Made by a program: the position numbers and the translations under genes. DNA of 51,070 nucleotides, from assembly GCA_021781705.1 (NCBI GenBank), contig JAJXWI010000013.1:1-51070 (forward strand). Direction: 5' to 3'. Positions 26,996 through 36,169 of this stretch are shown here, one piece after another. The stretch comes from a bacterium. Its GTDB lineage: Bacteria > Verrucomicrobiota > Lentisphaeria > Victivallales > GWF2-38-69. The notes beneath the pieces were generated by a model. That model made no database searches. It saw nothing but the letters and a program-made list of their open reading frames with translations, and was not told the origin of the DNA. Position 1 is the first letter of the stretch; every line of letters begins with the position of its first letter.

Positions 26996-28495
26996 ATGAA
27001 ACGGTCAATGTTAGCCGTTATCGGGGCTATGTTAATGCTGTCACAGTTAAACGATGGAAATATCTTAACAGGCGCCATCGCGGCCAATCCAGCTCCAAAC
27101 AATACGGAAGGTAGTTTTTCTGTCAGCACATCTTATGGAGCAGCAGTCAATCCTTCCAGCGCAGCAGATATGACCGATGCAGCAACAGTTACAACCGCAA
27201 CTGACGCCGTCGCTTTTGGTTCAAAGCCAGTCGCTTTCACCCTTGCAATGAGTGAGAGAGGACGCACAGAAATAATTGCGCTCCTGAAAAATTTCAAAAC
27301 TGTTAGATCCAATATGAGGAAGGCTTTTGCAAAAAGTAATATCTCTTCTTCAGGTGTTTTGGCTTCTCCCACGACTGGAGGTTTGGCGCTATCAGCAGAA
27401 GTCGTCGTTCCTGTCGCCGAAGCATTTGGCGCCCAATATAGCAGCACTGATGACTCAAATCAACAGGCTATTGTTCAAGGTATAGCAGCTATTGTTAGTG
27501 ATGCTCTTCTCCCTTCTCAACAAAATATCTATACATCCAAATTTACAGAATGTTCTGGTATATCCCTTCTCAGTTTTAATAGTTACGATGCTGCTGCTCC
27601 CTTCCGTGATGGTAATTACGGCTATGCTGCGTCGTTTCTTGAAGACGTCGCTAATGTGCAGATACAAAATCGGCCGATAGAATTGACAGGCGCTGCAGCT
27701 GGTGCAGGAACTACCAGCAGTCAAGCAACTGCATTAGTTGGCGTTGATGGCCTATTAAAATTAGCGGCGGAAAATTTTGACTTCTCACTTAGCCCGACGT
27801 TGGCATCGCCTGGCGTCACTGCTGTTTCTCAAGGAAGTAGTGGAATAGGACAATCGGATTTAACTGGACAAATAAATACTGCTGTTCTGCTATCAGCAGC
27901 TAAGCTTAGCGATGAACAAATAATCAGCGCTATTTCAGTACTGAGTACAGCGAACAATGTTCTCAATTCGTTAGAAACAGCTGAAACAAATCTTGATGGA
28001 ACTTCCATCCTGCCAGATGATGGCGCATCTGGTACTATCTCTGCACTGGATGATATTACCGTGACAGTTGCAGATTCTACTGTCAATAGTACATGCACCT
28101 ACATAATGGAACTATTGGGAAATTCTAAAAGTGAAAAGGAGCGTACGTTTGTCTTAACCGTCGCCGATATTGTAAAAAGCAATCTCAATCCAGATCAATC
28201 CAAAGCATTTGAGGAATCCTTGGCATCGCAAGGAGTAACGCTGAGTGGTCGCCCATCTGGATCTGGATATGGCACTAGACCGCAAGCGTCTTCTGGAGGT
28301 GATAATGTTAATGGGGCCACCACTGGAGCGGCCGTAACTCAAGTATCTGACTTTGGAGTTGGATCAGCTCAACCGGCAAGTGGAGACGTAAAAGCTGGCA
28401 CTGATGTAATGAATTTAATTAAACGTGTCGCTGTTAATAGTGTAAAAAAATATAGTGGTGCGCGCTACACTGCGCCATCCGCTTCGGATCCTTAA
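26996..28495 (+). CDS. Low-complexity Ala/Ser/Thr-rich secreted protein, unknown function
   Basis: 499 residues. A strong AAGGAGG ribosome binding site precedes ATG 26996. The N-terminus MKRSMLAVIGAMLMLSQLND and a following AIAANPAP suggest export with a signal peptide ending near residue 29. The mature protein is rich in Ala, Ser, Thr, Gly and Val, with short charged patches and only two Cys, giving a surface-protein or filament look. No domain recognised. Three stretches (residues ~75-180, ~275-330 and ~355-410) look helical, and the last ~80 residues are Gly/Ser/Thr-rich (GRPSGSGYGTRPQASSGG). Repeat elements flank it on both sides (26.7 and 28.6 kb). It could be a cell-surface or envelope protein specific to this lineage. 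Confidence 0.65.
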   Translation: MKRSMLAVIGAMLMLSQLNDGNILTGAIAANPAPNNTEGSFSVSTSYGAAVNPSSAADMTDAATVTTATDAVAFGSKPVAFTLAMSERGRTEIIALLKNFKTVRSNMRKAFAKSNISSSGVLASPTTGGLALSAEVVVPVAEAFGAQYSSTDDSNQQAIVQGIAAIVSDALLPSQQNIYTSKFTECSGISLLSFNSYDAAAPFRDGNYGYAASFLEDVANVQIQNRPIELTGAAAGAGTTSSQATALVGVDGLLKLAAENFDFSLSPTLASPGVTAVSQGSSGIGQSDLTGQINTAVLLSAAKLSDEQIISAISVLSTANNVLNSLETAETNLDGTSILPDDGASGTISALDDITVTVADSTVNSTCTYIMELLGNSKSEKERTFVLTVADIVKSNLNPDQSKAFEESLASQGVTLSGRPSGSGYGTRPQASSGGDNVNGATTGAAVTQVSDFGVGSAQPASGDVKAGTDVMNLIKRVAVNSVKKYSGARYTAPSASDP

Positions 28496-28564
28496 ATATT
28501 TTTAAGATGTTCGAGATGTGAATCGGATTGACTTCCTTCGTTTGCTTCGTCACGCCGCCGTATG

Positions 28565-28747
28565 GTAAGTATTCAGTAAAGTATGTCATTCGATATTTTC
28601 TTCTCGATACGTCCCTCGTAAATTCCGCGACGGGATTTATTCGTGACACTCGAAGAACAGGCGCACACCCAAGATAGTTCCCCCGAGTGATTCGGTTTCC
28701 GAATCGTATCGAGGGAGTAAAATAGACGTGCTTTGCTGAACACTTAC
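28565..28747 (+). repeat. MITE-like inverted-repeat element, copy D
   Basis: The best-preserved ends of the family: GTAAGTATTCAGTAAAGTAT at the left and TTTGCTGAACACTTAC at the right. The similarity extends outward, with CGTATG before and CCATATG after. The interior differs from copies A to C and includes the hairpin GATTCGG/CCGAATC near 28690-28705 plus TCCCTCG/CGAGGGA pairing across the centre. No coding capacity. It lies between two convergent genes. Confidence 0.65.
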
Positions 28748-28781
28748 ACCATATGTTACTCGTTGCATCCGGCGGTGTTAT

Positions 28782-28810
28782 ACTAAGTTGCTCTTTAATC
28801 GCAACTTAGT
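28782..28810 (-). terminator. Hairpin after the SNF2 helicase gene
   Basis: ACTAAGTTGC (28782-28791) and GCAACTTAGT (28801-28810) form a perfect 10-base stem with a 9-base loop. It lies 10 bases beyond the stop of the minus-strand helicase gene. No T-run follows on either strand, so Rho-independent termination is uncertain; it may protect the 3' end. Confidence 0.5.
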
Positions 28811-28820
28811 GTCAGAAGGT

Positions 28821-31800
28821 CTAATTCAGCAGGTACAAGAGATCCTTGTCGGAAAGTTTTCGGAAAGAAGAGCTGTTTTCTATTATGCCATTGAAAAGGC
28901 TCTGTTTGCGTTTCTGAAGCTCGAGGATTTTTTCTTCAATAGAGTTTTTAACTACAAGTTTGATTGTGTTAACCGGATTCTTTTGACCTATTCTATGAGT
29001 CCTGTCCGTAGCCTGTGACTCTACGCAGGGGTTCCACCACGGATCATAAATTATAACTGTGTCAGCACTTGTCAGATTCAGGCCTACCCCTCCCGCTTTC
29101 AGACTCAATAGAAAGAGGCTGATATCCTTATTTGAGTTGAAGTTGTCAACGATTGCCTGACGGTTTTTAGACTGTCCGTCCAGATATTCAAAAGATATTT
29201 TTTGTTCAATGCACCATTTTCTTACTATTGCCAGGAGCGAAGTAAATTGGCTGAATATCAATGTTTTGTGCTCGCTGTCAAGAATTTGAAATATAAGTTC
29301 CTGCAGCAAATCTGTTTTGGTGGAAGCATCAGTCAGGTCTCCGGAAATTTCTGGAATTAGTTTTGGGTGACAACAGATCTGTCTTAGTCTGAGTAGTGAT
29401 GTTAACACATTGAATCTGGTTGATTTTCCTTTCAGGTACGAATCACATTCAATTTTACCTCTGTGAAGGATTTCATTATAAATTTTCTGCTGTTCAGGAG
29501 TCATTTCACAAAATAGTATTTGTTCTGTTTTTTCCGGAAGCTGCTCTACTTTATTTTTGTGCCTTCTAAGAATGAATGGAGATATCCTTTCAGCCAGTTC
29601 GTTTTGTTTGTCCTGATCATTTTCTATTTTTGTATAATTTGATCTGAAATTCTCTTTATTTCCTAGTGTGCCGTGGCTGAGAAAATCGAATATGCCCCAA
29701 ATATCTTCCGGAGTGTTTTCCAGCGGCGTACCTGTCAGAACCATTCTGTGTTTTGCTTTAATCTGCTTACAAACCTTGGCATTTATTGTGTCGGAATTTT
29801 TTATATGCTGAGCTTCATCAAGAACTACAAGATCAAACTCCAGCGCTTCATAGTACTTGACGTCTCTTTTTATGACGGCATAGGATGTAATTATCAGATT
29901 ATTATTGACTATTTCTTCAAGTAACGATTTCCTGTCTGTCCCTGTTATTGTTATGACAGAAAGTTCCGGCGTGAATTTTTTAGCTTCCGCTTCCCAATTG
30001 CTCACAAGGCTGGTAGGACATATAACAAGAGATGATTTAAATGACGGCATTTGTTCATGGCAATGTTGGATGAGTGCGAGCGTCTGAACTGTTTTTCCCA
30101 GCCCCATTTCATCCGCCAATATAAAATTGCAACTGTTGTTAATCATCTTTTCCATCCATCTTACGGCTTCAGTCTGGTATGGCCTTAGAATTCCTTTTAA
30201 TCCGGGTATGGAAAGGGTGATATCTTTTTCTTTTTGAATATGTTTGGTTGTAGTTTCTGTCGCGTGTATCTGATTGTTAAGGTTTTTCCATGAATCCGGC
30301 ACTGCTGACGGAATATTTTTTGCGGCTTTTACCCAGAATATCACGCTATTTCTTGCGATAGAAAGCTGTTCGCCCGTCTTGTCGCCGTGAATAGTAGCAA
30401 TGTCCTTTACTTTTGACATGAATGAAGAGAGGGCTGAAGGAATTACAAAAACTTTGCCGGTTTTAATTATAAACTGCCTGTTTTCTTTTATTGTTTTTAC
30501 TATTTCTTTCCACTTGAATGAAGTTTTTTCTGTTCCGATTTTAAAATGGCAGATCAGCCGTTCTGCATCCTCTGATAATTGAGCATGTGAAAAATCTATC
30601 TGATCCATGCCTGAATTTATAAGTATTGACGCCTCCGGGCTTAATAATACCTGAACGGATGAGCTAATAAGCTTATCTAGTATTTCAGATTTTATAAAAA
30701 GCCCAATCCCTTCAGAATCCTTTAATGCAAAAATTGGAGACCTTTCTTCATCTTTTTCTTCCCTGAACCCAAGCTGCAAAAGAGAGAATATGGCGCTATT
30801 TTCTGATGTTTTGTCTCTTTTTATAAACGTATTATTTGTTGGGGCAAGTCTGCTTCCTGACGGATAAAATTCCTGATTTTTATATCTGAACTTTATTTGT
30901 ATAACCAGTCCCTTTTTCTCGGAATAGTCTAAAAAATAAAGAGTTTCGCACCTTATATCTTCTGTATTTTGTTTGACGGATTTTATTTCGTCCTGAATGT
31001 GTGTTTTTACAGATTCTGCGCTTTGATTTTGTGACAGGAGAAAGTTTCTGAGCCAGATGAGGTCAATTGTTCCATCAACCCACCAGTATTCGCCGCAAAT
31101 GCCAATCCATAATCCGCTCCTTCCCAATATGATGTCAGGAGAAGAGAGAATTAGAGTTTTTTCAGCGATTTTTATTGCCGGTTTAACGAAATTTTCTTTT
31201 GCTTCGTCACATACCGCTGTTAGTTCAGCCTTCTCGCCGTGGACAACTATTTTTTGGCTTCCGCAGTAAAAGTTATCAGCTCCTATAAGGCAATGAAGCA
31301 AGTCTGCCATCTGGTCGGATTTTAAGGAGTATCCATTGCCGTCAGGTTCTGCGTATTGGGTTATGAATCTTATTAACTGACGCGATTGTGAATCGAAGTT
31401 CTGGATCGTGATTTCCGAAGTGGATTTGTCTTCGTCGTACCTGATTTGTCTGAGTTTATTTGTATTGCCGATGTATTCCTTGTTCTTTACGATTATTTTT
31501 ACGGTAATTCCGCATTTTTCCCAAATGCTGGAAGCTGCGGGAAAAGAGTCTTTCACGCATATTGTGAGCTTGGCATTAAGTTTTTCTTTGTTTAGGATTA
31601 CCTCTTTTTCAATTTCCGGCTGCTTCTTTGCTGTCGGTTTACGAACAGGAATTATTGAATTGTTTTGCGCCCTGATAAATTTTTCATAATGAATAAAGGC
31701 TGCGGCTTCTTCTATTGATATTTTAAGGTTTTGAACGGAAAGTTTGTGTTTAACGTCTTTCAGGTTGATTTTCAGAATAGTTTTCGTTTTGTGAGAAATT

Positions 31801-31937
31801 ACGGTGTAGATGATATTTTCTTTTCCCACGGGAGAACAAAAAGCAATTCCGCCTGAGGAAATCAATTCTTCTGCAGAGTTCAGATTGTCCCTGCTCATCT
31901 TTTCATCCATCAGTCGGCGGAGACGTTCCATGTCCAT
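28821..31937 (-). CDS. SNF2-family DEAD/H-box helicase
   Basis: 1038 residues. The C-terminal ~470 residues are a complete Swi2/Snf2 ATPase: Q-motif region LRPYQTEAVRWM, Walker A ADEMGLGKTVQT (~residue 610), DEAQHIKN (~707), LTGTPLENTPEDIW, then lobe 2 with LIFSQFTSLL, LKAGGVGLNLTSADTVI and the motif VI SQATDRTHRIGQ (~979). The first ~580 residues are not recognised as a SWIM or HIRAN domain by eye. Bacterial proteins of this type (HepA-like with long N-terminus) are double-stranded DNA translocases or remodellers. No methyltransferase, nuclease or other defence gene is adjacent, so a general DNA role is more likely than a DISARM-type system. Divergent from murC with 78 bases between. Confidence 0.9.
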   Translation of the reverse strand: MDMERLRRLMDEKMSRDNLNSAEELISSGGIAFCSPVGKENIIYTVISHKTKTILKINLKDVKHKLSVQNLKISIEEAAAFIHYEKFIRAQNNSIIPVRKPTAKKQPEIEKEVILNKEKLNAKLTICVKDSFPAASSIWEKCGITVKIIVKNKEYIGNTNKLRQIRYDEDKSTSEITIQNFDSQSRQLIRFITQYAEPDGNGYSLKSDQMADLLHCLIGADNFYCGSQKIVVHGEKAELTAVCDEAKENFVKPAIKIAEKTLILSSPDIILGRSGLWIGICGEYWWVDGTIDLIWLRNFLLSQNQSAESVKTHIQDEIKSVKQNTEDIRCETLYFLDYSEKKGLVIQIKFRYKNQEFYPSGSRLAPTNNTFIKRDKTSENSAIFSLLQLGFREEKDEERSPIFALKDSEGIGLFIKSEILDKLISSSVQVLLSPEASILINSGMDQIDFSHAQLSEDAERLICHFKIGTEKTSFKWKEIVKTIKENRQFIIKTGKVFVIPSALSSFMSKVKDIATIHGDKTGEQLSIARNSVIFWVKAAKNIPSAVPDSWKNLNNQIHATETTTKHIQKEKDITLSIPGLKGILRPYQTEAVRWMEKMINNSCNFILADEMGLGKTVQTLALIQHCHEQMPSFKSSLVICPTSLVSNWEAEAKKFTPELSVITITGTDRKSLLEEIVNNNLIITSYAVIKRDVKYYEALEFDLVVLDEAQHIKNSDTINAKVCKQIKAKHRMVLTGTPLENTPEDIWGIFDFLSHGTLGNKENFRSNYTKIENDQDKQNELAERISPFILRRHKNKVEQLPEKTEQILFCEMTPEQQKIYNEILHRGKIECDSYLKGKSTRFNVLTSLLRLRQICCHPKLIPEISGDLTDASTKTDLLQELIFQILDSEHKTLIFSQFTSLLAIVRKWCIEQKISFEYLDGQSKNRQAIVDNFNSNKDISLFLLSLKAGGVGLNLTSADTVIIYDPWWNPCVESQATDRTHRIGQKNPVNTIKLVVKNSIEEKILELQKRKQSLFNGIIENSSSFRKLSDKDLLYLLN

Positions 31938-32015
31938 TTTTATGTCCTAAATATATTTTGCCAATGGTGAACAGAGAGAATAGACTGATATATTAGCATA
32001 TTCAATCTCTTATAA

Positions 32016-33350
32016 GTGAAAAAAAATATGGATATTCGTCAGTTTAAAGAAAAGCATATACATTTCATAGGGTGTGGCGGCATTGGAATGCTTGGGCTTG
32101 CTCTTATTGCGCATGAAAAAGGGGCATTTGTCACGGGATCAGATATTGCCGCCGGCAAAAATACCATGATCCTTAATGAACTGGGGATTCGGACTTTTAT
32201 CGGACACGATAAAACGTTTTTGCCTTACCTTAGGGATTCAAAAATAGATAAAGAAAAATGCATTGTAGTCTATTCTTCAGCGGTAAAACAGGATAATTTT
32301 GAGCTTGCCGAAGCAATAAAGGACGGTGTTCATTCATACAGGAGAGGTGTTTTTCTTGCCGAAATTGCAAAAAGCTTTGAAACAATAATATCTGTCGCGG
32401 GGTCTCACGGAAAAACGACAGTTACCTCAATGATTTCTCATGTTCTCATAAAAGCAGGGCTTGATCCCGGATACTACATAGGAGGGATTCCGGCAGGGTG
32501 GAAACGTAATGCATCGGCAGGCGCAGGAAAAATCCTTGTTGCAGAAGCTGATGAAAGCGATTTATCTCTGGTAGAACTTGACTCTTCCGTTGGGATAGCT
32601 TTGAATCTGGATAATGACCATGCCTGGAATGTGGGAGGAATTGACAAGCTTTATGACGGTTTTGCAAAATTTGCGGCAAGATCCCAAAAATTTCTTCCCG
32701 GATCTCCTGATTTCCCTGAAGGATTCCTGGAAAGATTAAAAAATAATGGAGTCTGTTTTTTTAATAGAATTTCTGAAGGTTTGCCTGATTTGTCGGATTA
32801 CAGTGAGTTTGAAATAAAAAATATCATTACTGTTTTAACTGTAGCAGATTATCTTGGTCTTAATATTATGGAAGCCTTCAAATATTTGAAAGAATTTCCG
32901 GGCGTTGAAAGAAGGATGACAAAGATTTTCAGCTCAGATAATCTGGTAGTTATAGAAGATTATGCGCACCATCCGGTTGAAATAAAAGCAGTTCTTTCTA
33001 CTTTGAGAAAAAAATACAAAGACCGGACTTTGACAGTTATTTTTCAGCCTCACAGAGAAAAAAGGCTCAGGTATTGTTTTGATGGGTTTATTGCTGAACT
33101 TGGCAAAGCCGATTTTTGTTATATTTTGCCTGTTTTCGGGGCATGGGAAGATATTAATGAACGCCTTGACGTAAAATTAGTCGAAGCAATTGGCGCCAAT
33201 AAGGCTGTTGCTTTGGGTGATGACTGGCAGAACTGTGCAGGAAAAATTTTAAGACAGCTGCCTAAGAAAACACTTTTGGTTGTTATGGGTGCCGGAGATA
33301 TAAATAAGATTGCGCCTCTATTGTCGGGGGGGGGATCAAGGCTTGGTTAG
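32016..33350 (+). CDS. murC: UDP-N-acetylmuramate--L-alanine ligase
   Basis: 444 residues, slightly short for MurC (about 450-490). The N-terminal Rossmann motif FIGCGGIGMLGLALI, ATP-binding AGSHGKTTVTSMI, ADESDLSLVEL, the NxxxDH segment LNLDNDHAWN, and IEDYAHHPVEIKAVL in domain 3 are all present. It adds L-alanine to UDP-MurNAc in peptidoglycan synthesis. The start is GTG 32016 or, more simply, ATG 32028; neither has a clear ribosome binding site. No other mur gene is adjacent, which is unusual because murC often sits in a division cluster. Mpl is less likely given the motif order and length. Confidence 0.9.
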   Translation: MKKNMDIRQFKEKHIHFIGCGGIGMLGLALIAHEKGAFVTGSDIAAGKNTMILNELGIRTFIGHDKTFLPYLRDSKIDKEKCIVVYSSAVKQDNFELAEAIKDGVHSYRRGVFLAEIAKSFETIISVAGSHGKTTVTSMISHVLIKAGLDPGYYIGGIPAGWKRNASAGAGKILVAEADESDLSLVELDSSVGIALNLDNDHAWNVGGIDKLYDGFAKFAARSQKFLPGSPDFPEGFLERLKNNGVCFFNRISEGLPDLSDYSEFEIKNIITVLTVADYLGLNIMEAFKYLKEFPGVERRMTKIFSSDNLVVIEDYAHHPVEIKAVLSTLRKKYKDRTLTVIFQPHREKRLRYCFDGFIAELGKADFCYILPVFGAWEDINERLDVKLVEAIGANKAVALGDDWQNCAGKILRQLPKKTLLVVMGAGDINKIAPLLSGGGSRLG

Positions 33351-33721
33351 TACATATTAACTGTTTACGGAACATCCCCATTTTATATAACTAAAGTATG
33401 TGCCATATGGAATCTCCCTATAAAAATTCATTTATTTTTTTATGCCGCAACTCCCTTTGGGAGAGCTCAGTTCTGTTTCGTTTTTCTATTCCACGGGCTC
33501 ACGCCCATGGCTAACATGTCTATTATATTTATATACTAGCAGGATGTCGGACTTGCATCCGATATCCTGCTAGCGGTAATAACCTATTCTATGAGTGTTT
33601 TGGTGTTGACGTCCTAAAACAAGTTATAATTGAAGAGCATTATTGTAAAACCTAGTCTTTTGTGTAGAATACTACACTAAGAATTTACAAGTTTTTATGT
33701 TTTGCCAGGGAAGATGATCAT
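33351..33721. repeat. Intergenic region with two strong palindromes
   Basis: Two hairpins dominate the 371 bases. CCACGGGC/GCCCATGG (33491-33510) has one G-U pair. CTAGCAGGATGTCGGA (33536-33551) pairs with TCCGATATCCTGCTAG (33558-33573) across a 6-base loop, giving a 16-base stem with one G-U. A partial MITE-like left end (AACTAAAGTATGTGCC) occurs near 33390. No ORF seen. Stop of murC and the start of the phosphofructokinase gene are on the same strand, so the hairpins would be transcribed. Confidence 0.6.
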
Positions 33722-35095
33722 ATGAGCAATGAAGAAAAAAAAGAGACAAATTTAGAAGAAATAGAAGTGAAAACAGCGAAAGAAGAGAGTAAAGCACCAG
33801 ATTTTGCGATCAAGAAAATAGGGGATGCCACTATTCAGTCTCCGTTGTCAGATTTGAAGAATCTTGATTTGAAAGATTCTTTCTATGTGAATGACGAGAG
33901 AGATAGAGTAATTTTTGACTCAAAAGTAAATGCGAAGGATTTTCCTGATATAAAGAGTTTCGAGAGGGCTGGTCCGAGAAATAAGATTTTTTTTGATCCG
34001 GATGATGCTAAAGCTGGAATTGTTACTTGCGGCGGGTTGTGTCCGGGGCTGAATGATGTTATCAGATCAATTGTTCTTGAGCTTGAACAGTGGTATAAGG
34101 TTAGGAAAATTTTAGGGTTCAGATATGGTTATGCTGGGCTTATTCCTAACTCAAAATACCAGCCTGTTGCTTTAAATCATGAAGTAGTTGAAAGCATCCA
34201 TTTGCGAGGAGGCACTATTCTTGGGAGCTCAAGAGGGGACCAGGCTGTAAAAGAGATGGTTAAGAATCTTGTGGATAGAAATATAAATATGCTTTTCTGT
34301 ATAGGCGGAGACGGGACTCTTAGAGGGGCTCATGCGCTTGTCGAAGAGATAGAAAAGCAGGGGCTCGAAATATCAGTCATAGGAATTCCGAAAACAATAG
34401 ATAACGATATTCCATTTGTAGAATGCAGTTTTGGTTTTCAGACCGCTGTAGAAGTGAGCAAAAATGTTCTTGAATGCGCAAAGATTGAAGCCAGTTGTAC
34501 TCCTAATGGGGTAGGGTTAGTAAAGCTTATGGGGCGCGATGCAGGGTTTATAACATCTTACGCTACTCGAGCCAATGGGAATGTAGATTATTGCTTGATC
34601 CCTGAAATGAAATTTCCTATTTATGAAAAAGGCGGCCTTTATGATTGCGTCAGAAGGACTATTGGAGATAAAGGGCACGCTTTAATAGCCTTGGCAGAGG
34701 GGGCGGGGCAGCATATTATAGGCACGAGCGGCGAAACAGATGCGTCAGGAAATAAAAAGTTCAACGACGTAGGGCAATTTATGCGTTATGACATAACCAA
34801 GCATTTTAAAGACAAATTTGACACCGAAATAAATGTTAGATACATAAGTCCCAGTTATGTGATTCGAAGCGTTCCGGCGAATAGTCAGGATAAGATTTTC
34901 TGTGCGGATCTTGCCAGGTATGCGGTCGATGCTGCTATGGCAGGAAAAACCGATATGATGATAGGATATTGGCATGGCGAATTTACACACGTGCCCCTCG
35001 AAGCAATACAGAACCTTAAGAAAAGAGTTGAAAGAAGCAGCCGCGAATGGACCAGCGTTGTTGCGTCTACAGGCCAGCCCCCTGAATGGTGGTAA
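33722..35095 (+). CDS. Phosphofructokinase, long plant/protist-type (ATP likely, PPi possible)
   Basis: 457 residues with a ~90-residue N-terminal extension, as in plant and trypanosomatid enzymes. Conserved blocks are TCGGLCPGLNDVIRSIV, GGDGTLRGAH, GIPKTIDNDI, KLMGRDAGFI and an active-site CIGGDGT. The nucleotide-site residue after GGD is Gly, as in ATP-using enzymes; PPi enzymes have Asp here. The PKTIDND stretch carries the Lys seen in PPi-dependent enzymes and in this long clade. Sequence therefore favours ATP but does not settle it; database annotation often says diphosphate-dependent. It phosphorylates fructose 6-phosphate in glycolysis. ATG 33722 follows GGGAAGATGA. It is convergent with hypB. 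Confidence 0.9.
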   Translation: MSNEEKKETNLEEIEVKTAKEESKAPDFAIKKIGDATIQSPLSDLKNLDLKDSFYVNDERDRVIFDSKVNAKDFPDIKSFERAGPRNKIFFDPDDAKAGIVTCGGLCPGLNDVIRSIVLELEQWYKVRKILGFRYGYAGLIPNSKYQPVALNHEVVESIHLRGGTILGSSRGDQAVKEMVKNLVDRNINMLFCIGGDGTLRGAHALVEEIEKQGLEISVIGIPKTIDNDIPFVECSFGFQTAVEVSKNVLECAKIEASCTPNGVGLVKLMGRDAGFITSYATRANGNVDYCLIPEMKFPIYEKGGLYDCVRRTIGDKGHALIALAEGAGQHIIGTSGETDASGNKKFNDVGQFMRYDITKHFKDKFDTEINVRYISPSYVIRSVPANSQDKIFCADLARYAVDAAMAGKTDMMIGYWHGEFTHVPLEAIQNLKKRVERSSREWTSVVASTGQPPEWW

Positions 35096-35157
35096 TATAC
35101 AACGTATTTGTTTTAGCACCTTCCAGGAATCAGAAGAAATTGGCGAAATGAAAATTG

Positions 35158-35952
35158 TTAGCTAATCATTTTTTTTAGGTAATCGAGCCAGGATTCCATG
35201 CCGTTGCCAGTTTTTGCACTGAGCTCAAAAATGAACATTCCAGGGTTTATCTCTCTGATATGTTTTCTGCATTTCTTTACATCCCAGTCAAGGTATGGAA
35301 CAAGGTCTGTTTTTGTAATGATTGCCACAGGTGCGTCAGAAAATATTACCGGATATTTTACGGGTTTATCTTCACCTTCCGTAGAAGCAAGAAGGACTAC
35401 CTTAAAATCTTCACCAAGTTCAAACGCAGCCGGACAGATAAGGTTGCCTACATTCTCTATAAAAAGGAGCTGCGTATTTTCATTAACTACTTTCGGCAAT
35501 ACTTCTGAAATCTGCTCGGCGTTCAAATGGCAGGACGCATGAGTTTCGATCTGATAAACATAGTCACAACGCCCCCGTAATCTCTTCGCATCATTGTCAG
35601 TGCTCTGGTCCCCTACAATAACGGAGCAATGGATTTTTCCTTTCATGAAATCAAGGGTTTTTTCAAGAAGCGTGGTTTTACCTGAACCAGGAGATGATAT
35701 TATATTTATTGTAACGATTCCCCTGTTTTTAAGCCACGTTCTATTCTTTGCGGCAAATTCTTCATTCTTAGACAGAACGTTTTTTTCAAGAATAACAGTC
35801 CTGGAATGTAAGTGAGAATAGTCTTGGGCATGCGAATGGTCACGGCTATGGTCATGATCATGAGGATGGGCGTGGTCATTGTTATGATGTTCGTGATTAT
35901 GTTTGAAATATTTTTTCTCATTGCCTTCCTGGCATCCGCAGTCTTTACACAT
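35158..35952 (-). CDS. hypB: Hydrogenase nickel incorporation GTPase HypB with His-rich N-terminus
   Basis: 264 residues. The N-terminus MCKDCGCQEG has the high-affinity nickel CxxCGC motif, followed by a His-rich stretch with 13 His in residues 18-49. GTPase motifs are the P-loop SSPGSGKTTLLEKT, the metal-site ASCHLNAEQI, ENVGNLICP and TKTDLVPY. The His stretch can store nickel and the G domain drives nickel delivery with HypA. ATG 35952 has GGAGA about 10 bases upstream. Here hypB is about 20 kb from hypA and hypE and transcribed the other way, so its regulation may be separate. The His-rich form is known from rhizobia and others. Confidence 0.95.
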   Translation of the reverse strand: MCKDCGCQEGNEKKYFKHNHEHHNNDHAHPHDHDHSRDHSHAQDYSHLHSRTVILEKNVLSKNEEFAAKNRTWLKNRGIVTINIISSPGSGKTTLLEKTLDFMKGKIHCSVIVGDQSTDNDAKRLRGRCDYVYQIETHASCHLNAEQISEVLPKVVNENTQLLFIENVGNLICPAAFELGEDFKVVLLASTEGEDKPVKYPVIFSDAPVAIITKTDLVPYLDWDVKKCRKHIREINPGMFIFELSAKTGNGMESWLDYLKKMIS

Positions 35953-36169
35953 TTGCTGTCTCCATTTTTTCTATCGAATTCTATAATAAAGCATCTTTGG
36001 TATCAGTCTTAATAATAAAGGTACATTGATCTTCAGAATCTTGCAAAAAATATTAATACCGAATTTAAACAATAAAAGTTAAAAAAGTAAGTTTTTTTTG
36101 TCTGGCTCGTTTGAATATTCACGTTTAGATATTAACTTCAACAACGCTTTTTAGAAAAAGCATTAACGC

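Noticed and set aside
28821-31937. DISARM or other defence-system helicase
   Set aside because: The SNF2 gene has no methyltransferase, nuclease or other defence partner on either side.
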